Notes: generated by a model not told the origin, from the letters alone. Shown: positions 18,058 to 27,681, numbered from the stretch's first letter. The stretch: 64,000 nucleotides of DNA from Candidatus Magnetominusculus dajiuhuensis (GCA_015233465.1 JADFXP010000003.1:62001-126000); one strand, 5' to 3'. Numbers and translations are program-made.

Positions 18058-18980
18058 TTGTAGTTAGTCAGTACATTAACTTTATCAATCAGCCGATTAA
18101 CGTCTTCTATCTCAATAAATCCAGCCCCATAAACAAGCGTATTTGCGGTACCGCAAGCAACTCCCAGTTTTAGCGCTTCTATAAATGTTTTACCAATTGA
18201 AAGTCCGTAGGCAATCCCTGCAGCAACGCAGTCTCCGCTTCCCCATGTATTGATTACTTTAACCTTTGGCGGAGTCAACGACCATGATCCTTGGGAAGTA
18301 CATCCAAATACATCAACACCTCCGTCTGTAATAATTATTCCTTTAATACCCTTTTCAATTAATTTTATAGCATTAGTTTTTAAATCAGTTAAATTATTAA
18401 TTGAATATCCTAAGAAATTTTCAAATTCACTCTTGTTTACCTTTACAATATCTGGCAGGGCTGATATTGCTGAGTATAGATTATCCTCTTTCAAATCAAC
18501 TATCACAAAACAACCGAAAAATTTAGCCCTTTTTACAAGATCAGCATAAAATTGTGGTGAAATTCCACCAATAGCGCTCCCTGAAATTACAATAAAATCG
18601 CCTTTAGCAATGTTTTTGCTAAATAATTCCATAAACTGAATGGTTTCATCAGCGTAAATTGACTGACCAGTCTCATTAATAATTGTCTCTTCACTATTAA
18701 TTATTCCATAACACATCCTGCTTTCACTAATCGTTGAGACATATTTAAGAGCAATATCTTCATTTTCCATCATAGAAACGATAATCCTGCCAGTGACACC
18801 TCCGATAATACTTAGAGCAAGGGTTTTTCCAGACAGGCGAATTACCGCGCGGGATACATTTATGCCTTTGCCTCCAGGGGCAGTTTTAACAACCTCAGCA
18901 GTATTGATTGAACCAGACTTGAAATCCTTACAATATAGTGTTCTGTCAATGGATGGATTAAGTGTAACTGTAACGATCAT
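18054..18980 (-). CDS. PfkB-family sugar kinase (1-phosphofructokinase-like)
   Basis: 308 residues from ATG 18980 (MIVTVTLNPSIDRTLY), the hallmark start of the LacC/FruK branch; the frame stays open to a TTG at 19004, which would overlap the acyltransferase gene. PGGKGINVSRA near residue 37 is the first PfkB signature and NTWGSGDCVAAG near residue 247 the second, with the catalytic aspartate in GSGD (usually GAGD). It would phosphorylate a sugar phosphate such as fructose-1-P or tagatose-6-P; the true substrate cannot be read. It follows the acyltransferase after 8 bases. Confidence 0.88.
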   Translation of the reverse strand: MIVTVTLNPSIDRTLYCKDFKSGSINTAEVVKTAPGGKGINVSRAVIRLSGKTLALSIIGGVTGRIIVSMMENEDIALKYVSTISESRMCYGIINSEETIINETGQSIYADETIQFMELFSKNIAKGDFIVISGSAIGGISPQFYADLVKRAKFFGCFVIVDLKEDNLYSAISALPDIVKVNKSEFENFLGYSINNLTDLKTNAIKLIEKGIKGIIITDGGVDVFGCTSQGSWSLTPPKVKVINTWGSGDCVAAGIAYGLSIGKTFIEALKLGVACGTANTLVYGAGFIEIEDVNRLIDKVNVLTNYK

Positions 18981-18988
18981 CAGCGTTA

Positions 18989-19768
18989 TTAAAGCGCTCC
19001 CCAAAGTTGTAATTTGGAAGTTATAAAGGAGATGACAGATGAGTGTGCAAGACGAGGGTTGTCTGGATTAATCGGATTCCCAAATGTGATATGTATCCTT
19101 TTTGAAGGGTCTATCTTTCCAACCTCTTTTAATATTTTGCCATTGCCCCATGCGTCAGTTTTAAGGGCTATTGGAATGACATCAACATTTGCGCGTTTGG
19201 CAAGTTTAATTCCAATGGTATTAAACTCATCTGGATCAAATTTGACAGTCCTCGTGGTCTGAGGAAAGATGATAATAGATCTGCCGCTATTTAATATTTC
19301 AACTCCCTTAGACATAACAAGGGCAAAGTCAGCCCTAGGGTTTTTGCGCTGCACTACAATTGGATTGCGTGCTCTAATAAGATGTTTAAATACAGGCATA
19401 TCATATATCCCTTGTTTTATAACAAAGGTACAGTCAACATATGGTTCAATTATACATGGAAGTATCATGGTTTCAAGGGAACTCATGTGATTGCCGATAA
19501 ATACTACAGGCCGTTTGATTTCTTTAATAATATCAATGCCAGTTACTTCAATCATGCCGCCGACATTTTCCATTGTCTGTAAAATTGTAAGGCTGCTGTC
19601 AGACCACTCAGTATTTCCGTATAAAGATTGTTTACAAAGAATGCTTGCCTTCCAAACAAGCCTTGCGCATCTAATATAGAAAAATGGCGAAGGCAGAATT
19701 TTTTTAAGCAGGGGTATTTTTTTTGATTCAGTGTTGTATGTGCCGTTTATGTCTGGTAGTTTGTTCAT
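18989..19768 (-). CDS. PlsC-type lysophospholipid acyltransferase
   Basis: 259 residues. The family's block I appears as NHMSSLE (near residue 92; usual HxxxxD/E, here H then E) and block III as FPQTTRT (usual FPEGTR). Such enzymes move acyl groups to glycerophosphate or lysophospholipids at the inner membrane. A hydrophobic region near residues 25-45 may associate with the membrane. The altered FPQTTRT places it in an acyltransferase subgroup away from classic PlsC, so the acceptor is unsure. Upstream of the PfkB gene, same strand. Confidence 0.82.
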   Translation of the reverse strand: MNKLPDINGTYNTESKKIPLLKKILPSPFFYIRCARLVWKASILCKQSLYGNTEWSDSSLTILQTMENVGGMIEVTGIDIIKEIKRPVVFIGNHMSSLETMILPCIIEPYVDCTFVIKQGIYDMPVFKHLIRARNPIVVQRKNPRADFALVMSKGVEILNSGRSIIIFPQTTRTVKFDPDEFNTIGIKLAKRANVDVIPIALKTDAWGNGKILKEVGKIDPSKRIHITFGNPINPDNPRLAHSSVISFITSKLQLWGAL

Positions 19769-19854
19769 AATATTTAGTTAGATTTAATTCTTTTATGATA
19801 CAATTATGAAATATATATGGCTTAATTGTCAAAATATAAATTTTAGAGGTGTAT

Positions 19855-20664
19855 ATGTTTCAAATTATTAAGATTAAAAAGAAATCAATAAAGCAATGGA
19901 CAGGATATATAAATAATAAAATTCTTAAACCATTAAGTTCTCAATTAGGTCATGATATACGTGTAGATGTATATGGGAAGTCAGATAAGTATGATTTTGA
20001 AGATGAAACGTCTGATATCGTGGGGTTATTAATTCCAAATTATACAATGTTGAGCGCTCCAAGACTTATAACATTGTACCAACAGGTACGATATTTAGAA
20101 TTGAATAATATAGAGGGCGATCTTGTAGAATGCGGAGTTTGGAGGGGAGGAGCAGCGGGAATGATGTCGCAGGCTCAGCTTAAATTTGGGGAGAAAAGGA
20201 GGCAGATCCATCTCTTTGATTCCTTTGAGGGGCTGCCAAAGGCAACTATTGATGACAATGTTTATGAGCAGAGGTCATTAGGGGTGCGCGATGGCGAATT
20301 AATGGAATCTACTGGCAGAATGAAGGCAGATATTAGTTATGTTAAGAGATTGTTATTTGAGATAATTAAATACCCTAAGGATTATGTTACCTTTCACATA
20401 GGATGGTTTCAAGATACAGTCAATAAGGCGCAAAATGAAAAAATAGCCTTGCTGAGACTTGATGGAGATCTATATGAAAGTACAAAGATTTGTTTAGAGG
20501 GTTTTTGGGATAAGGTAGTATCTAAGGGTATTATCATAATAGATGATTACGGAAGTTTTGAAGGGTGTAAAAAGGCGGTTGATGAGTTTATTCATAAGCT
20601 AGATTATAAACCTCTTTTAAATCATATTGAAGGAGATGGGGGCAGATATATTATTAAAATGTAA
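19855..20664 (+). CDS. TylF/MycF-type O-methyltransferase family protein
   Basis: 269 residues. ATG 19855 is chosen over GTG 19849 because AGAGG lies 6 bases before it. The segment GDLVECGVWRGGAAGMMSQ followed by IHLFDSFEGLP is the SAM-binding start of the TylF (macrocin O-methyltransferase) family, and LRLDGDLYESTKICLE with IIIDDYGSFEGCKKAVDEF carries the metal-binding aspartates. In non-antibiotic producers this family usually modifies sugars of surface glycans. The neighbour genes do not point to a specific substrate. Confidence 0.85.
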   Translation: MFQIIKIKKKSIKQWTGYINNKILKPLSSQLGHDIRVDVYGKSDKYDFEDETSDIVGLLIPNYTMLSAPRLITLYQQVRYLELNNIEGDLVECGVWRGGAAGMMSQAQLKFGEKRRQIHLFDSFEGLPKATIDDNVYEQRSLGVRDGELMESTGRMKADISYVKRLLFEIIKYPKDYVTFHIGWFQDTVNKAQNEKIALLRLDGDLYESTKICLEGFWDKVVSKGIIIIDDYGSFEGCKKAVDEFIHKLDYKPLLNHIEGDGGRYIIKM

Positions 20665-20681
20665 GGTGTTTTTATCATATC

Positions 20682-21983
20682 ATGCGATATAACTTTTTAA
20701 TAGCAGCCACTCATAGCGGAGCAGGAAAGACCACTGTTTCACTTGGTCTTATGGCAGCACTTAAAAAAAGAGGACTAACTGTGCAGCCATTTAAATGCGG
20801 CCCAGATTTTATAGATACAGGGCTTCATGGTCTGGTCTGCGGGAAGTCTTCTCATAACCTTGATCTGTATATGTGCGGCAGGGATTATGTGACTGATCTT
20901 TTTAATCGTAAAGTGCAGTCGGCTGATATTTCAATTGTTGAAGGAGTGATGGGGCTTTTTGATGGAGGGGAGTCTTCAAGTGCCGCTTTAGCGAAGGCAT
21001 TAGATATTCCAATTATTCTAATAATAGATGCCAAAAGTATGGCTCAAAGTGCAGGAGCCGTACTCTATGGATTTTTGAATTATGACAAGGATGTAAATAT
21101 TGCAGGCGTAATCATTAATAATATCGGAAGTCCAAGACATCAAAAGATGGTTGAAGAGGGGTTAGTTGGACTTTCTTCTATCCCAATCTTAGGCTTTCTG
21201 CCTAAAAATCCAGACATTGTAATCCCTAACCGACATCTTGGTCTTTACACAGCCTATGATAATCCTATTGATGATATTTTATTGAGCAGGCTTATTGAGC
21301 ATATAGAGGGTAATATAGATATTGATAGACTTGTAGGGGCATATTGTATATGCCCTATGGGACAGGTGCTGCATGCACCTACATTACCGATCATTAAAAT
21401 AGCAGTAGCAATGGATAAGGCATTTTGTTTTTATTATGAAGAAAATTTGCAGTTATTAAGGAATAATGGGGCAGAGATTGTATTATTTAGTCCTATAAAT
21501 GATTCAGTCTTGCCTGAGGGGATTGATGCGGTATATCTTGGAGGCGGGTATCCTGAGCTTTATGGAGAGCAGCTTTCTTCCAATCATACAATGATAAATT
21601 CTATAAAGGGTTTTGCAGAGAGCGGCGGGGTAATATATGCTGAATGCGGCGGGTTTGTATATCTAACTCAAGGAATATATGATGTAGATGGAGGATTTAG
21701 TCCATTAGCAGGGATATTTCCAGTCAAGGCAAGGATGAAAAAGGGCAGGGCGTATTTAGGGTATCGTGAGGTTGTGTTAAAGCGTGATACGATTATTGGC
21801 AAAAAGGGCGATATTTTAAGGGGGCATGAGTTTCATTATTCGGAGATTGAGGCAATGCCTAAGGAGATTGAAAGGGTTTATAATATTTCAGAGGGGTTTA
21901 TGATTAAAAATTGTCTGGGCAGCTATGTGCATATTCATTTTGGGAGTAATTTAAATATTGCGCAAAGGTTTGTGAGTTATTGA
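20682..21983 (+). CDS. cbiA: cobyrinate a,c-diamide synthase, with a repeat-derived linker
   Basis: 433 residues. Uses ATP and glutamine to amidate the a and c side chains of cobyrinic acid in B12 synthesis. The N-terminal dethiobiotin-synthetase-like domain (1-215) begins IAATHSGAGKTTVSLGLMAA; the C-terminal glutamine amidotransferase domain (about 235-430) has the catalytic cysteine in IYAECGGFVYL and the histidine in SYVHIHFGS. The linker between them (about 218-234, GAYCICPMGQVLHAPT) is encoded by a family C repeat inserted in frame. No other cobalamin gene is here, but two B12-binding radical SAM enzymes lie at 55-59 kb. Confidence 0.94.
   Translation: MRYNFLIAATHSGAGKTTVSLGLMAALKKRGLTVQPFKCGPDFIDTGLHGLVCGKSSHNLDLYMCGRDYVTDLFNRKVQSADISIVEGVMGLFDGGESSSAALAKALDIPIILIIDAKSMAQSAGAVLYGFLNYDKDVNIAGVIINNIGSPRHQKMVEEGLVGLSSIPILGFLPKNPDIVIPNRHLGLYTAYDNPIDDILLSRLIEHIEGNIDIDRLVGAYCICPMGQVLHAPTLPIIKIAVAMDKAFCFYYEENLQLLRNNGAEIVLFSPINDSVLPEGIDAVYLGGGYPELYGEQLSSNHTMINSIKGFAESGGVIYAECGGFVYLTQGIYDVDGGFSPLAGIFPVKARMKKGRAYLGYREVVLKRDTIIGKKGDILRGHEFHYSEIEAMPKEIERVYNISEGFMIKNCLGSYVHIHFGSNLNIAQRFVSY
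21332..21384. repeat. family C repeat inside the cbiA coding sequence
   Basis: GTAGGGGCATATTGTATATGC ... AGGTGCTGCATGCACCTAC. The left half matches the intergenic copy at 11003 and the ends are inverted (GTAGG...CCTAC). It keeps the reading frame and falls between the two protein domains. Confidence 0.85.
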
Positions 21984-22025
21984 ACCCTTGATAAAAACTT
22001 TTATAAACATGTATAATCATACATT

Positions 22026-22093
22026 ATGGGTTCAAAGGGACGAGTCCCTTTGCAGGAGCCATCCCTAAAGGGAGCCCTTGGCAGAGCCCTCAT
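22026..22093 (+). repeat. family A repeat giving the trpB start codon
   Basis: ATGGGTTCAAAGGGACGAGT through GCAGAGCCCTCATGA. The terminal ATG is the trpB start. The middle carries an extra GGAGCCATCCCTAAAGGGAG segment, shared only with the copy behind trpB at 23277. Confidence 0.95.
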
Positions 22094-23294
22094 GACAAAT
22101 AAAATGTTAAATGCTTTTTTCGGAATATACGGCGGCAGATACGTCCCTGAGACATTGATTCCTGCTCTTGAGGAGTTGGATAAGGCTTATCGTCTTATCA
22201 AGAAAGACTCTACGTTCAAAAAGGAATTATCAAATTATCAGAGGACATATGTAGGCCGGCCTACGCCTTTATATTATGCAGGCAGGCTGACTGATTATCT
22301 TGGCGGGGCTAAGATTTATTTAAAGCGTGAAGACCTTGCTCATACTGGCGCACACAAGATAAATAATGCCTTAGGGCAGGCGCTTATTGCCAAATCTATG
22401 GGTAAAAAAAGGCTGATTGCTGAAACTGGGGCTGGTCAGCATGGTGTAGCTACTGCGACTGGGGCTGCGCTTATGGGTTTAGAGTGTGAGATATATATGG
22501 GGGCTGATGATGTAAAACGGCAGGCTCTTAATGTATTTCGTATGAGGCTGCTTGGCGCAAAGGTCAATGAGGTTACTATCGGTTCAAGGACTCTTAAAGA
22601 CGCTATTAATGAGGCACTGAGGGATTGGACGACAAACGTAGGTACTACGCATTATGTGATGGGTACTGTCTTTGGGCCTTATCCTTATCCAGAGATGGTG
22701 CGAGATTTTCAGGCTGTTATTGGGCAGGAGGCAATGAGCCAGATATTAAAGGCTGAGGGCAGAATGCCTGATTATCTGATTGCATGTGTTGGCGGAGGCA
22801 GTAATTCTATTGGATTATTTCATAAATTTTTGACTCATAAATCAACTAAGGATATTCAATATATAGGAGTTGAGGCAGGCGGATACGGCATTGACAGCGG
22901 TAAACATGCTGCGCGATTTGCAGGCGGGTCAGTCGGCGTGTTTCAAGGATGTAAGAGCTATCTCCTGCAAGATGATGACGGTAATGTCCTTGGTACTCAT
23001 TCGGTTTCTGCAGGGCTGGATTATGCCTCTGTTGGGCCAGAACACGCGTTTTTGCACGATACTAAAAGGGTGAAATATACCTATGCTACAGACGATGAGG
23101 CATTAAAGGCATTTGCCCTGCTCGCTAAAACCGAAGGTATTATCCCTGCACTTGAATCTGCACACGCTATTGCTGAGGCAGTAAAGATTGCGCCTAAGAT
23201 CTCTAAAGATAAAATAATAATTGTTAATCTCTCAGGTAGAGGAGATAAGGATGTTCAGCAAGTTTCTGAATTAACCCATGAGGGCTCCCTTTAG
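22092..23294 (+). CDS. trpB: tryptophan synthase beta chain
   Basis: 400 residues from ATG 22092 ([17 protein letters not shown]). PLP enzyme joining indole and serine. The Schiff-base lysine is in [15 protein letters not shown], the phosphate-binding loop is [13 protein letters not shown], and [16 protein letters not shown] is intact. The frame is open 22 codons further up through the family A repeat, but that part is not conserved. The C-terminal THEGSL and the TAG stop come from the reverse family A copy at 23277-23333, so both gene ends are set by repeats. trpA follows 49 bases later. Confidence 0.97.
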   Translation: MTNKMLNAFFGIYGGRYVPETLIPALEELDKAYRLIKKDSTFKKELSNYQRTYVGRPTPLYYAGRLTDYLGGAKIYLKREDLAHTGAHKINNALGQALIAKSMGKKRLIAETGAGQHGVATATGAALMGLECEIYMGADDVKRQALNVFRMRLLGAKVNEVTIGSRTLKDAINEALRDWTTNVGTTHYVMGTVFGPYPYPEMVRDFQAVIGQEAMSQILKAEGRMPDYLIACVGGGSNSIGLFHKFLTHKSTKDIQYIGVEAGGYGIDSGKHAARFAGGSVGVFQGCKSYLLQDDDGNVLGTHSVSAGLDYASVGPEHAFLHDTKRVKYTYATDDEALKAFALLAKTEGIIPALESAHAIAEAVKIAPKISKDKIIIVNLSGRGDKDVQQVSELTHEGSL

Positions 23295-23333
23295 GGATGG
23301 CTCCCGCAAAGGGACTCGTCCCTTTGAACCCAT
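23277..23333 (-). repeat. family A repeat between trpB and trpA
   Basis: Reverse copy: CATGAGGGCTCCCTTTAGGG ... CAAAGGGACTCGTCCCTTTG...AACCCAT. It encodes the last residues and stop of trpB. It is the inverted counterpart of 22026-22093, sharing the same unusual middle segment. Confidence 0.95.
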
Positions 23334-23343
23334 TATAAAAGAT

Positions 23344-24114
23344 ATGATTAGAACTATATTTACTAATAAAAAAGCGTTTATCCCTTATATAATGGCAGGG
23401 GATATTTCTCTACAAAAGACCGAAGATATCGTGCTCTTGCTTGAAGACTGCGGGGCTGATATTATAGAGCTCGGCGTGCCTTTTACTGACCCGCTCGCTG
23501 ATGGCCCTACTATTCAACATGCCGCTGAACGCGCTATATTAAATGGCGTTACCTTGAAAAAAGTCATGGAAATGGTTCATAGGCTGAGAAATAAAACTAA
23601 GGTGCCAATAGTACTGATGACTTATCTTAATCCAGTTTATAAATATGGATTGGTCAGATTCCCAATAGAAGCTGTGTCGTGCGGTGTTAATGGCGTGATT
23701 ATTCCAGATCTGCCAGCTGATATGGAAGGTGAATTTATCAATGATGCCCGTAAGCATAAACTTGATACGATATTTTTTGTTGCCCCAACCTCAACTCTTG
23801 AAAGAATAAAACTATCTGCAAAAAAGACAACTGGATTTTTATATTATGTGTCTATAACAGGTATTACTGGCTCAAATATAAATATAGATTCACATATGAC
23901 TGATATGATAGGTAAAATCCGTGCTATCTCAAATCTGCCGATAGCAGTTGGTTTTGGCGTAAAAACCCCTGAACAGGCAGCAAGTGCTGCTCAAATTGCT
24001 GATGGCGTGATTATTGGAAGTTCTATTGTTTCAATGATGAATGATAATTCATTTGACCTTAATGAACTAAAAAAATATTTGATCTCATTACGAAAAGCGA
24101 TAAAATTTATATAA
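23344..24114 (+). CDS. trpA: tryptophan synthase alpha chain
   Basis: 256-257 residues from ATG 23344 (MIRTIFTNKKAFIPYIMAGD). Cleaves indole-3-glycerol phosphate to indole, channelled to TrpB. The catalytic glutamate is in IIELGVPFTDPLADGPTIQ and the aspartate in GVIIPDLP; IGSSIV near the end binds the phosphate. The frame is open from 23278 through the family A repeat, but these 22 codons are not trpA-like. The other trp genes are not in the window. Confidence 0.96.
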   Translation: MIRTIFTNKKAFIPYIMAGDISLQKTEDIVLLLEDCGADIIELGVPFTDPLADGPTIQHAAERAILNGVTLKKVMEMVHRLRNKTKVPIVLMTYLNPVYKYGLVRFPIEAVSCGVNGVIIPDLPADMEGEFINDARKHKLDTIFFVAPTSTLERIKLSAKKTTGFLYYVSITGITGSNINIDSHMTDMIGKIRAISNLPIAVGFGVKTPEQAASAAQIADGVIIGSSIVSMMNDNSFDLNELKKYLISLRKAIKFI

Positions 24115-24208
24115 GTTTACATACTTGTTCAAAAAACCTTGATTTAATATAATAAAGTGTGTATCCTATATTGGTGGGGTGATAATAAACGATTATCTGG
24201 AGGACAAG

Positions 24209-25381
24209 TTGCTTGGAGAATATCTAAAAAGTCACAGAGAAAAGTTAAACCTAACAATAAATGATATTGCTTCAGTTACAAAGGTAAGTCCAAAATACCT
24301 TTTAGCAATTGAACAAGAAAATTTTAAAAGCCTCCCCGGTGAATTATTCGTCCGCAGCTTTATTAAGGAATATGCTAAGGCTGTTTCTTTGAGTCCTGAA
24401 GAGGCATTACGGTTATATGAAGAAACCGTTAAACCAATTGTACCAGTTCCAGATGTTATCCCTGTTAAAACTGAAAGCAGCAATAAATCTGTTTTCTATA
24501 TAGTTGGCGCGCTAATTGTGCTTGCAATAGTAATTTTTATGGTATATACATTTCCAAAAAGTGAAAATATAGCGCAAAATAAGAAATCTGAGATGCCGTC
24601 TGATGAAAAGATAGTTACCCAAAAACCAGTTGTTCCAGACGTTAAGTCAGATAAACCTGAAACTCAAGAAGCAGCTCAACCTCAATCACCAGATTCTAAA
24701 ACCTTAAAATCATCTAAATCTAAATCATCAGAATCTGAGACAGTGAAGTCATCACAGCCTCAATCAAAAGACTCTAAAACCCTAAAATCATCTAAATCTC
24801 AAACGCAAGAATCAGAAACATTGAAGACACCACAGCCTCAATCATCAGACACTAAAACTCTAAAATCATCTAAATCTCAATCACCAGAATCAGAAACATT
24901 GAAGACATCACAGCCTCAATCATCAGACACTAAAACTCTGAAATCATCTAAATCTCAATCACCAGAATCTAAAAAACCTGAAACTTTCAAAGCTGCTAAG
25001 TCTGATAGTTCATTAACAGAGAAAGAATCTGAAAATTCTATAGTTTCTGATTCAAAAAATGTTAAAGACAAAAATATTAAAGGTTCGCCAAAAGATAAGA
25101 CAAAAGAAACTAACAGTATAGATGCTGGCAATAAACATGAATTAAAGATAGATGCACAGGCTGATACTTGGATTTTAGTTAAGATAGATAAAGATAGAAA
25201 TCATGATATGATATTAAAAGCAGGAGAGAGTAAAACCTGGAGTGCTAACAGTCAAATTATTGTTAAAACTGGAAATGCTGGTGGAATAAATATCACCTTT
25301 GACGGTAAGGATTATGGTGTTTTAGGTAAAAAAGGTGAAGTGAAGACTATTACCCTTCCTGAGAAAGAAGTAAAAGAATGA
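24209..25381 (+). CDS. RodZ-like protein: XRE-type HTH, TM helix, repeats, DUF4115
   Basis: About 390 residues. TTG 24209 is preferred over GTG 24179 because CTGGAGG lies 5 bases before it and the family starts at GEYLKSHREKLN. A cytoplasmic HTH (about 1-75, LTINDIASVTKVSPKYLLAI) is followed by a transmembrane helix (about 98-117) and a periplasmic region with five near-identical Ser/Lys/Gln-rich repeats of about 28 residues (SQPQSSDTKTLKSSKSQSPE). The C-terminal DUF4115 domain (about 310-385) ends with VKTITLPEKEVKE. RodZ links MreB to the wall machinery. Its TGA stop begins a family A repeat fragment (GAGGGCTCTGG). Confidence 0.85.
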   Translation: MLGEYLKSHREKLNLTINDIASVTKVSPKYLLAIEQENFKSLPGELFVRSFIKEYAKAVSLSPEEALRLYEETVKPIVPVPDVIPVKTESSNKSVFYIVGALIVLAIVIFMVYTFPKSENIAQNKKSEMPSDEKIVTQKPVVPDVKSDKPETQEAAQPQSPDSKTLKSSKSKSSESETVKSSQPQSKDSKTLKSSKSQTQESETLKTPQPQSSDTKTLKSSKSQSPESETLKTSQPQSSDTKTLKSSKSQSPESKKPETFKAAKSDSSLTEKESENSIVSDSKNVKDKNIKGSPKDKTKETNSIDAGNKHELKIDAQADTWILVKIDKDRNHDMILKAGESKTWSANSQIIVKTGNAGGINITFDGKDYGVLGKKGEVKTITLPEKEVKE

Positions 25382-25473
25382 GGGCTCTGGCAAACTGTTC
25401 GGTATGATAATAGTTGTTATTGGTTGTTAAAGGTTATTACAAATAAAACATGGAATAGAGATTTACAAAAATT

Positions 25474-25530
25474 ATGGGTTCAAAGGGACGAGTCCCTTTG
25501 CGGGGATTTTTAAGGGGCAGAGCCCCTTAA
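25474..25530 (+). repeat. family A repeat
   Basis: ATGGGTTCAAAGGGACGAGT ... AAGGGGCAGAGCCCCTTAA; the second stem is changed on both arms (AAGGGGC/GCCCCTT), so pairing is conserved. Located between the RodZ-like gene and the groEL terminator. Confidence 0.93.
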
Positions 25531-25552
25531 AGGGTTCTTTCAGTGTTATCTC

Positions 25553-25580
25553 AAAAAAAAAGGGGCTTTTCAGCCCCTTT
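25553..25580 (-). terminator. rho-independent terminator of groESL
   Basis: On the minus strand AAAGGGGCT, GAAA loop, AGCCCCTTT, then a run of T. Confidence 0.92.
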
Positions 25581-25601
25581 AAAGTATATCTATAATAAAT
25601 C

Positions 25602-27245
25602 TTAATACATACCGCCCATACCGCCCATTCCAGGATTTCCGCCAGGCATTCCAGCGCCTTCATCCTTAGAAGGGATTTCGGTTATCATTACTGATGTGGT
25701 GAGCATTAGTGAAGCAACTGAAGCAGCATTTTGAAGAGCATTTCTTGTGACCTTAGTTGGATCAATGATTCCAGCCTTGATCATATCAACATACTCTTCA
25801 TTTTGTGCATCAAAGCCAAAGTTTTGATCTTTTGAAGCCTTGACCTTATCAACAACTACTGCTCCCTCAAGACCAGCATTTTCAACAATCTGTCTGATTG
25901 GAGCTTCAATTGCCTTTTTGACAATTTCAACGCCAATTCCCATATCGCCTTTAAGTTTAAGATCATTTAAAGTTGAAATACATCTCAATAATGCAACTCC
26001 GCCGCCAGCCACAATGCCTTCTTCTACAGCAGCTCTTGTAGCATGCAGGGCATCTTCTACCCTTGCCTTCTTTTCCTTCATCTCTGTTTCAGTTGCAGCG
26101 CCAACATTTATAACAGCAACTCCGCCGACTAGTTTAGCTAGTCTTTCTTGGAGCTTTTCTCTGTCATAATCAGATGTTGTTTCCTCAATCTGAGCCTTGA
26201 TCTGTTTAATTCTGCCTTGAATGTTAGCAGTCTGTCCAACGCCTTCAACGATTGTGGTATTTTCTTTATCAATGGTAACCTTCTTAGCCCTGCCAAGATC
26301 GGTTATTTTAACATTCTCAAGTTTCATTCCGATGTCTTCGGATATTACAGTACCGCCAGTTAAGATAGCGATGTCTTCAAGCATTGCCTTTCTTCTCTCG
26401 CCAAAACCAGGAGCCTTAACAGCAGAGACCTGAATAGTTCCGCGAAGTTTGTTGACAACCAGTGTTGCAAGGGCTTCACCCTCAATCTCTTCAGCAATGA
26501 TAAGAAGGGGTTTGCGCATTTGTGCAATCTGTTCAAGTAAAGGAATTAAATCCTTCATGGTTGAGACCTTCTTTTCATATAATAAAATGTGAGCATCTTC
26601 CATCACACATTCCATTCTCTCACTGTCAGTAACAAAATAAGGGGAAATATAACCGCGGTCAAACTGCATACCCTCAACAACATCTAATGTAGTGTCAAAG
26701 CTCTTAGCCTCTTCAACTGTGATAACGCCGTCTTTTCCGACCTTATCCATAGCATCAGCAATGAGATTTCCGATTGTTGAGTCATTATTAGCAGAGATTG
26801 CGCCAACCTGAGCGATCTCCTTTTTATCTGAAACGGTTTTGGACATAGAACGAAGTTTGGTAGTGATAGCCTCGACAGCCTTTTCAATACCGCGTTTTAA
26901 ATCCATAGGATTTGCGCCTGCTACGACATTTTTCATGCCTTCTTTGTAGATAGCATGAGCTAAAACAGTAGCAGTTGTTGTGCCGTCGCCAGCAGTATCA
27001 GAGGTCTTAGAAGCAACTTCTCTTAGGAGCTGAGCGCCCATGTTTTGAAACGGTTCGGCTAGTTCAATCTCTTTAGCAACAGAGACGCCGTCTTTAGTAA
27101 TAGTAGGTGAGCCAAATTTCTTGTCCAAGATAGCATTTCTGCCCTTTGGTCCAAGAGTAGATTTTACGGCATTTGCAAGAATGGTGATACCAATAAGCAT
27201 CTCCTGTCTTGCTTCTTCATCAAATAATAATTGCTTTCCAGCCAT
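25602..27245 (-). CDS. groEL: chaperonin GroEL
   Basis: 547 residues, the standard length, forming the double-ring folding chamber. The ATP site has TLGPKGRNA near residue 30 and [12 protein letters not shown] near 87; the C-terminus is the flexible Gly/Met tail [13 protein letters not shown]. Starts [13 protein letters not shown] at 27245 with AGGAGG upstream. groES precedes it by 35 bases; both stand under CIRCE control. Confidence 0.99.
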   Translation of the reverse strand: MAGKQLLFDEEARQEMLIGITILANAVKSTLGPKGRNAILDKKFGSPTITKDGVSVAKEIELAEPFQNMGAQLLREVASKTSDTAGDGTTTATVLAHAIYKEGMKNVVAGANPMDLKRGIEKAVEAITTKLRSMSKTVSDKKEIAQVGAISANNDSTIGNLIADAMDKVGKDGVITVEEAKSFDTTLDVVEGMQFDRGYISPYFVTDSERMECVMEDAHILLYEKKVSTMKDLIPLLEQIAQMRKPLLIIAEEIEGEALATLVVNKLRGTIQVSAVKAPGFGERRKAMLEDIAILTGGTVISEDIGMKLENVKITDLGRAKKVTIDKENTTIVEGVGQTANIQGRIKQIKAQIEETTSDYDREKLQERLAKLVGGVAVINVGAATETEMKEKKARVEDALHATRAAVEEGIVAGGGVALLRCISTLNDLKLKGDMGIGVEIVKKAIEAPIRQIVENAGLEGAVVVDKVKASKDQNFGFDAQNEEYVDMIKAGIIDPTKVTRNALQNAASVASLMLTTSVMITEIPSKDEGAGMPGGNPGMGGMGGMY

Positions 27246-27280
27246 CTAAACTACCTCCTTAAAATTCAATATTTTTAATT

Positions 27281-27541
27281 TTAGTTGATAATCCCTAATA
27301 AATCTTCTTCTTTGACAATCAAATGTTCAACGCCGTTGAAATTGACCTTAGAGCCAGAATACTTATCAAAAAGCACCTCGTCGCCAGCCTTAACTTCCTT
27401 GACATCCGAGCCTATTGCTACAACTTTGCCGCGCTGAGGCTTTTCACGAGCAGTATCAGGTACATAAATACCGCCAGAGGTCTTTTCCAATTCCTCTGTA
27501 TAACTAACAAATACGCGATCCTTTAATGGTTTAAAGTTCAT
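27281..27541 (-). CDS. groES: co-chaperonin GroES
   Basis: 86 residues, slightly short but complete: starts [17 protein letters not shown] and has the mobile loop [15 protein letters not shown], with [20 protein letters not shown] at the beta-barrel end. It caps GroEL. AAAGGAG precedes the ATG at 27541. First gene of the groESL operon, with promoter and CIRCE within about 140 bases. Confidence 0.99.
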   Translation of the reverse strand: MNFKPLKDRVFVSYTEELEKTSGGIYVPDTAREKPQRGKVVAIGSDVKEVKAGDEVLFDKYSGSKVNFNGVEHLIVKEEDLLGIIN

Positions 27542-27621
27542 AGTTTATTCTCCTTTCTAAAATTATTGTTTGGGAAATAATATAACCCGTTATTCATGAT
27601 TTATATATGTGATGCAAGTTG

Positions 27622-27648
27622 TTAGCACTCTCATGAGGTGAGTGCTAA
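27622..27648. promoter_or_regulatory. CIRCE operator (HrcA binding)
   Basis: TTAGCACTC, 9 bases, GAGTGCTAA: a perfect match to the known CIRCE consensus. It implies HrcA-type repression of groESL; hrcA itself is not in the window. Confidence 0.98.
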
Positions 27649-27652
27649 CAAC

Positions 27653-27681
27653 ATAATACCTCAATTTGGCCTTTGAGGCAA
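27653..27681 (-). promoter_or_regulatory. sigma-70 promoter of groESL
   Basis: On the minus strand TTGCCT (27676-27681) and TATTAT (27653-27658), 17-base spacer. CIRCE begins just downstream, over the expected start site. Confidence 0.75.

Noticed and set aside
22026-22091. N-terminal extension of TrpB (MGSKGRVPL...)
   Set aside because: The codons are a family A repeat and TrpB proteins begin near [11 protein letters not shown]; the ATG at 22092 is a better start. Translation of the extension is left open as part of the repeat finding.
23278-23343. N-terminal extension of TrpA
   Set aside because: Reads through the reverse family A copy; not TrpA-like, and the M at 23344 matches the family.
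25840-26433. Plus-strand ORFs opposite groEL
   Set aside because: Shadow frames of groEL; composition is explained by the opposite coding strand.
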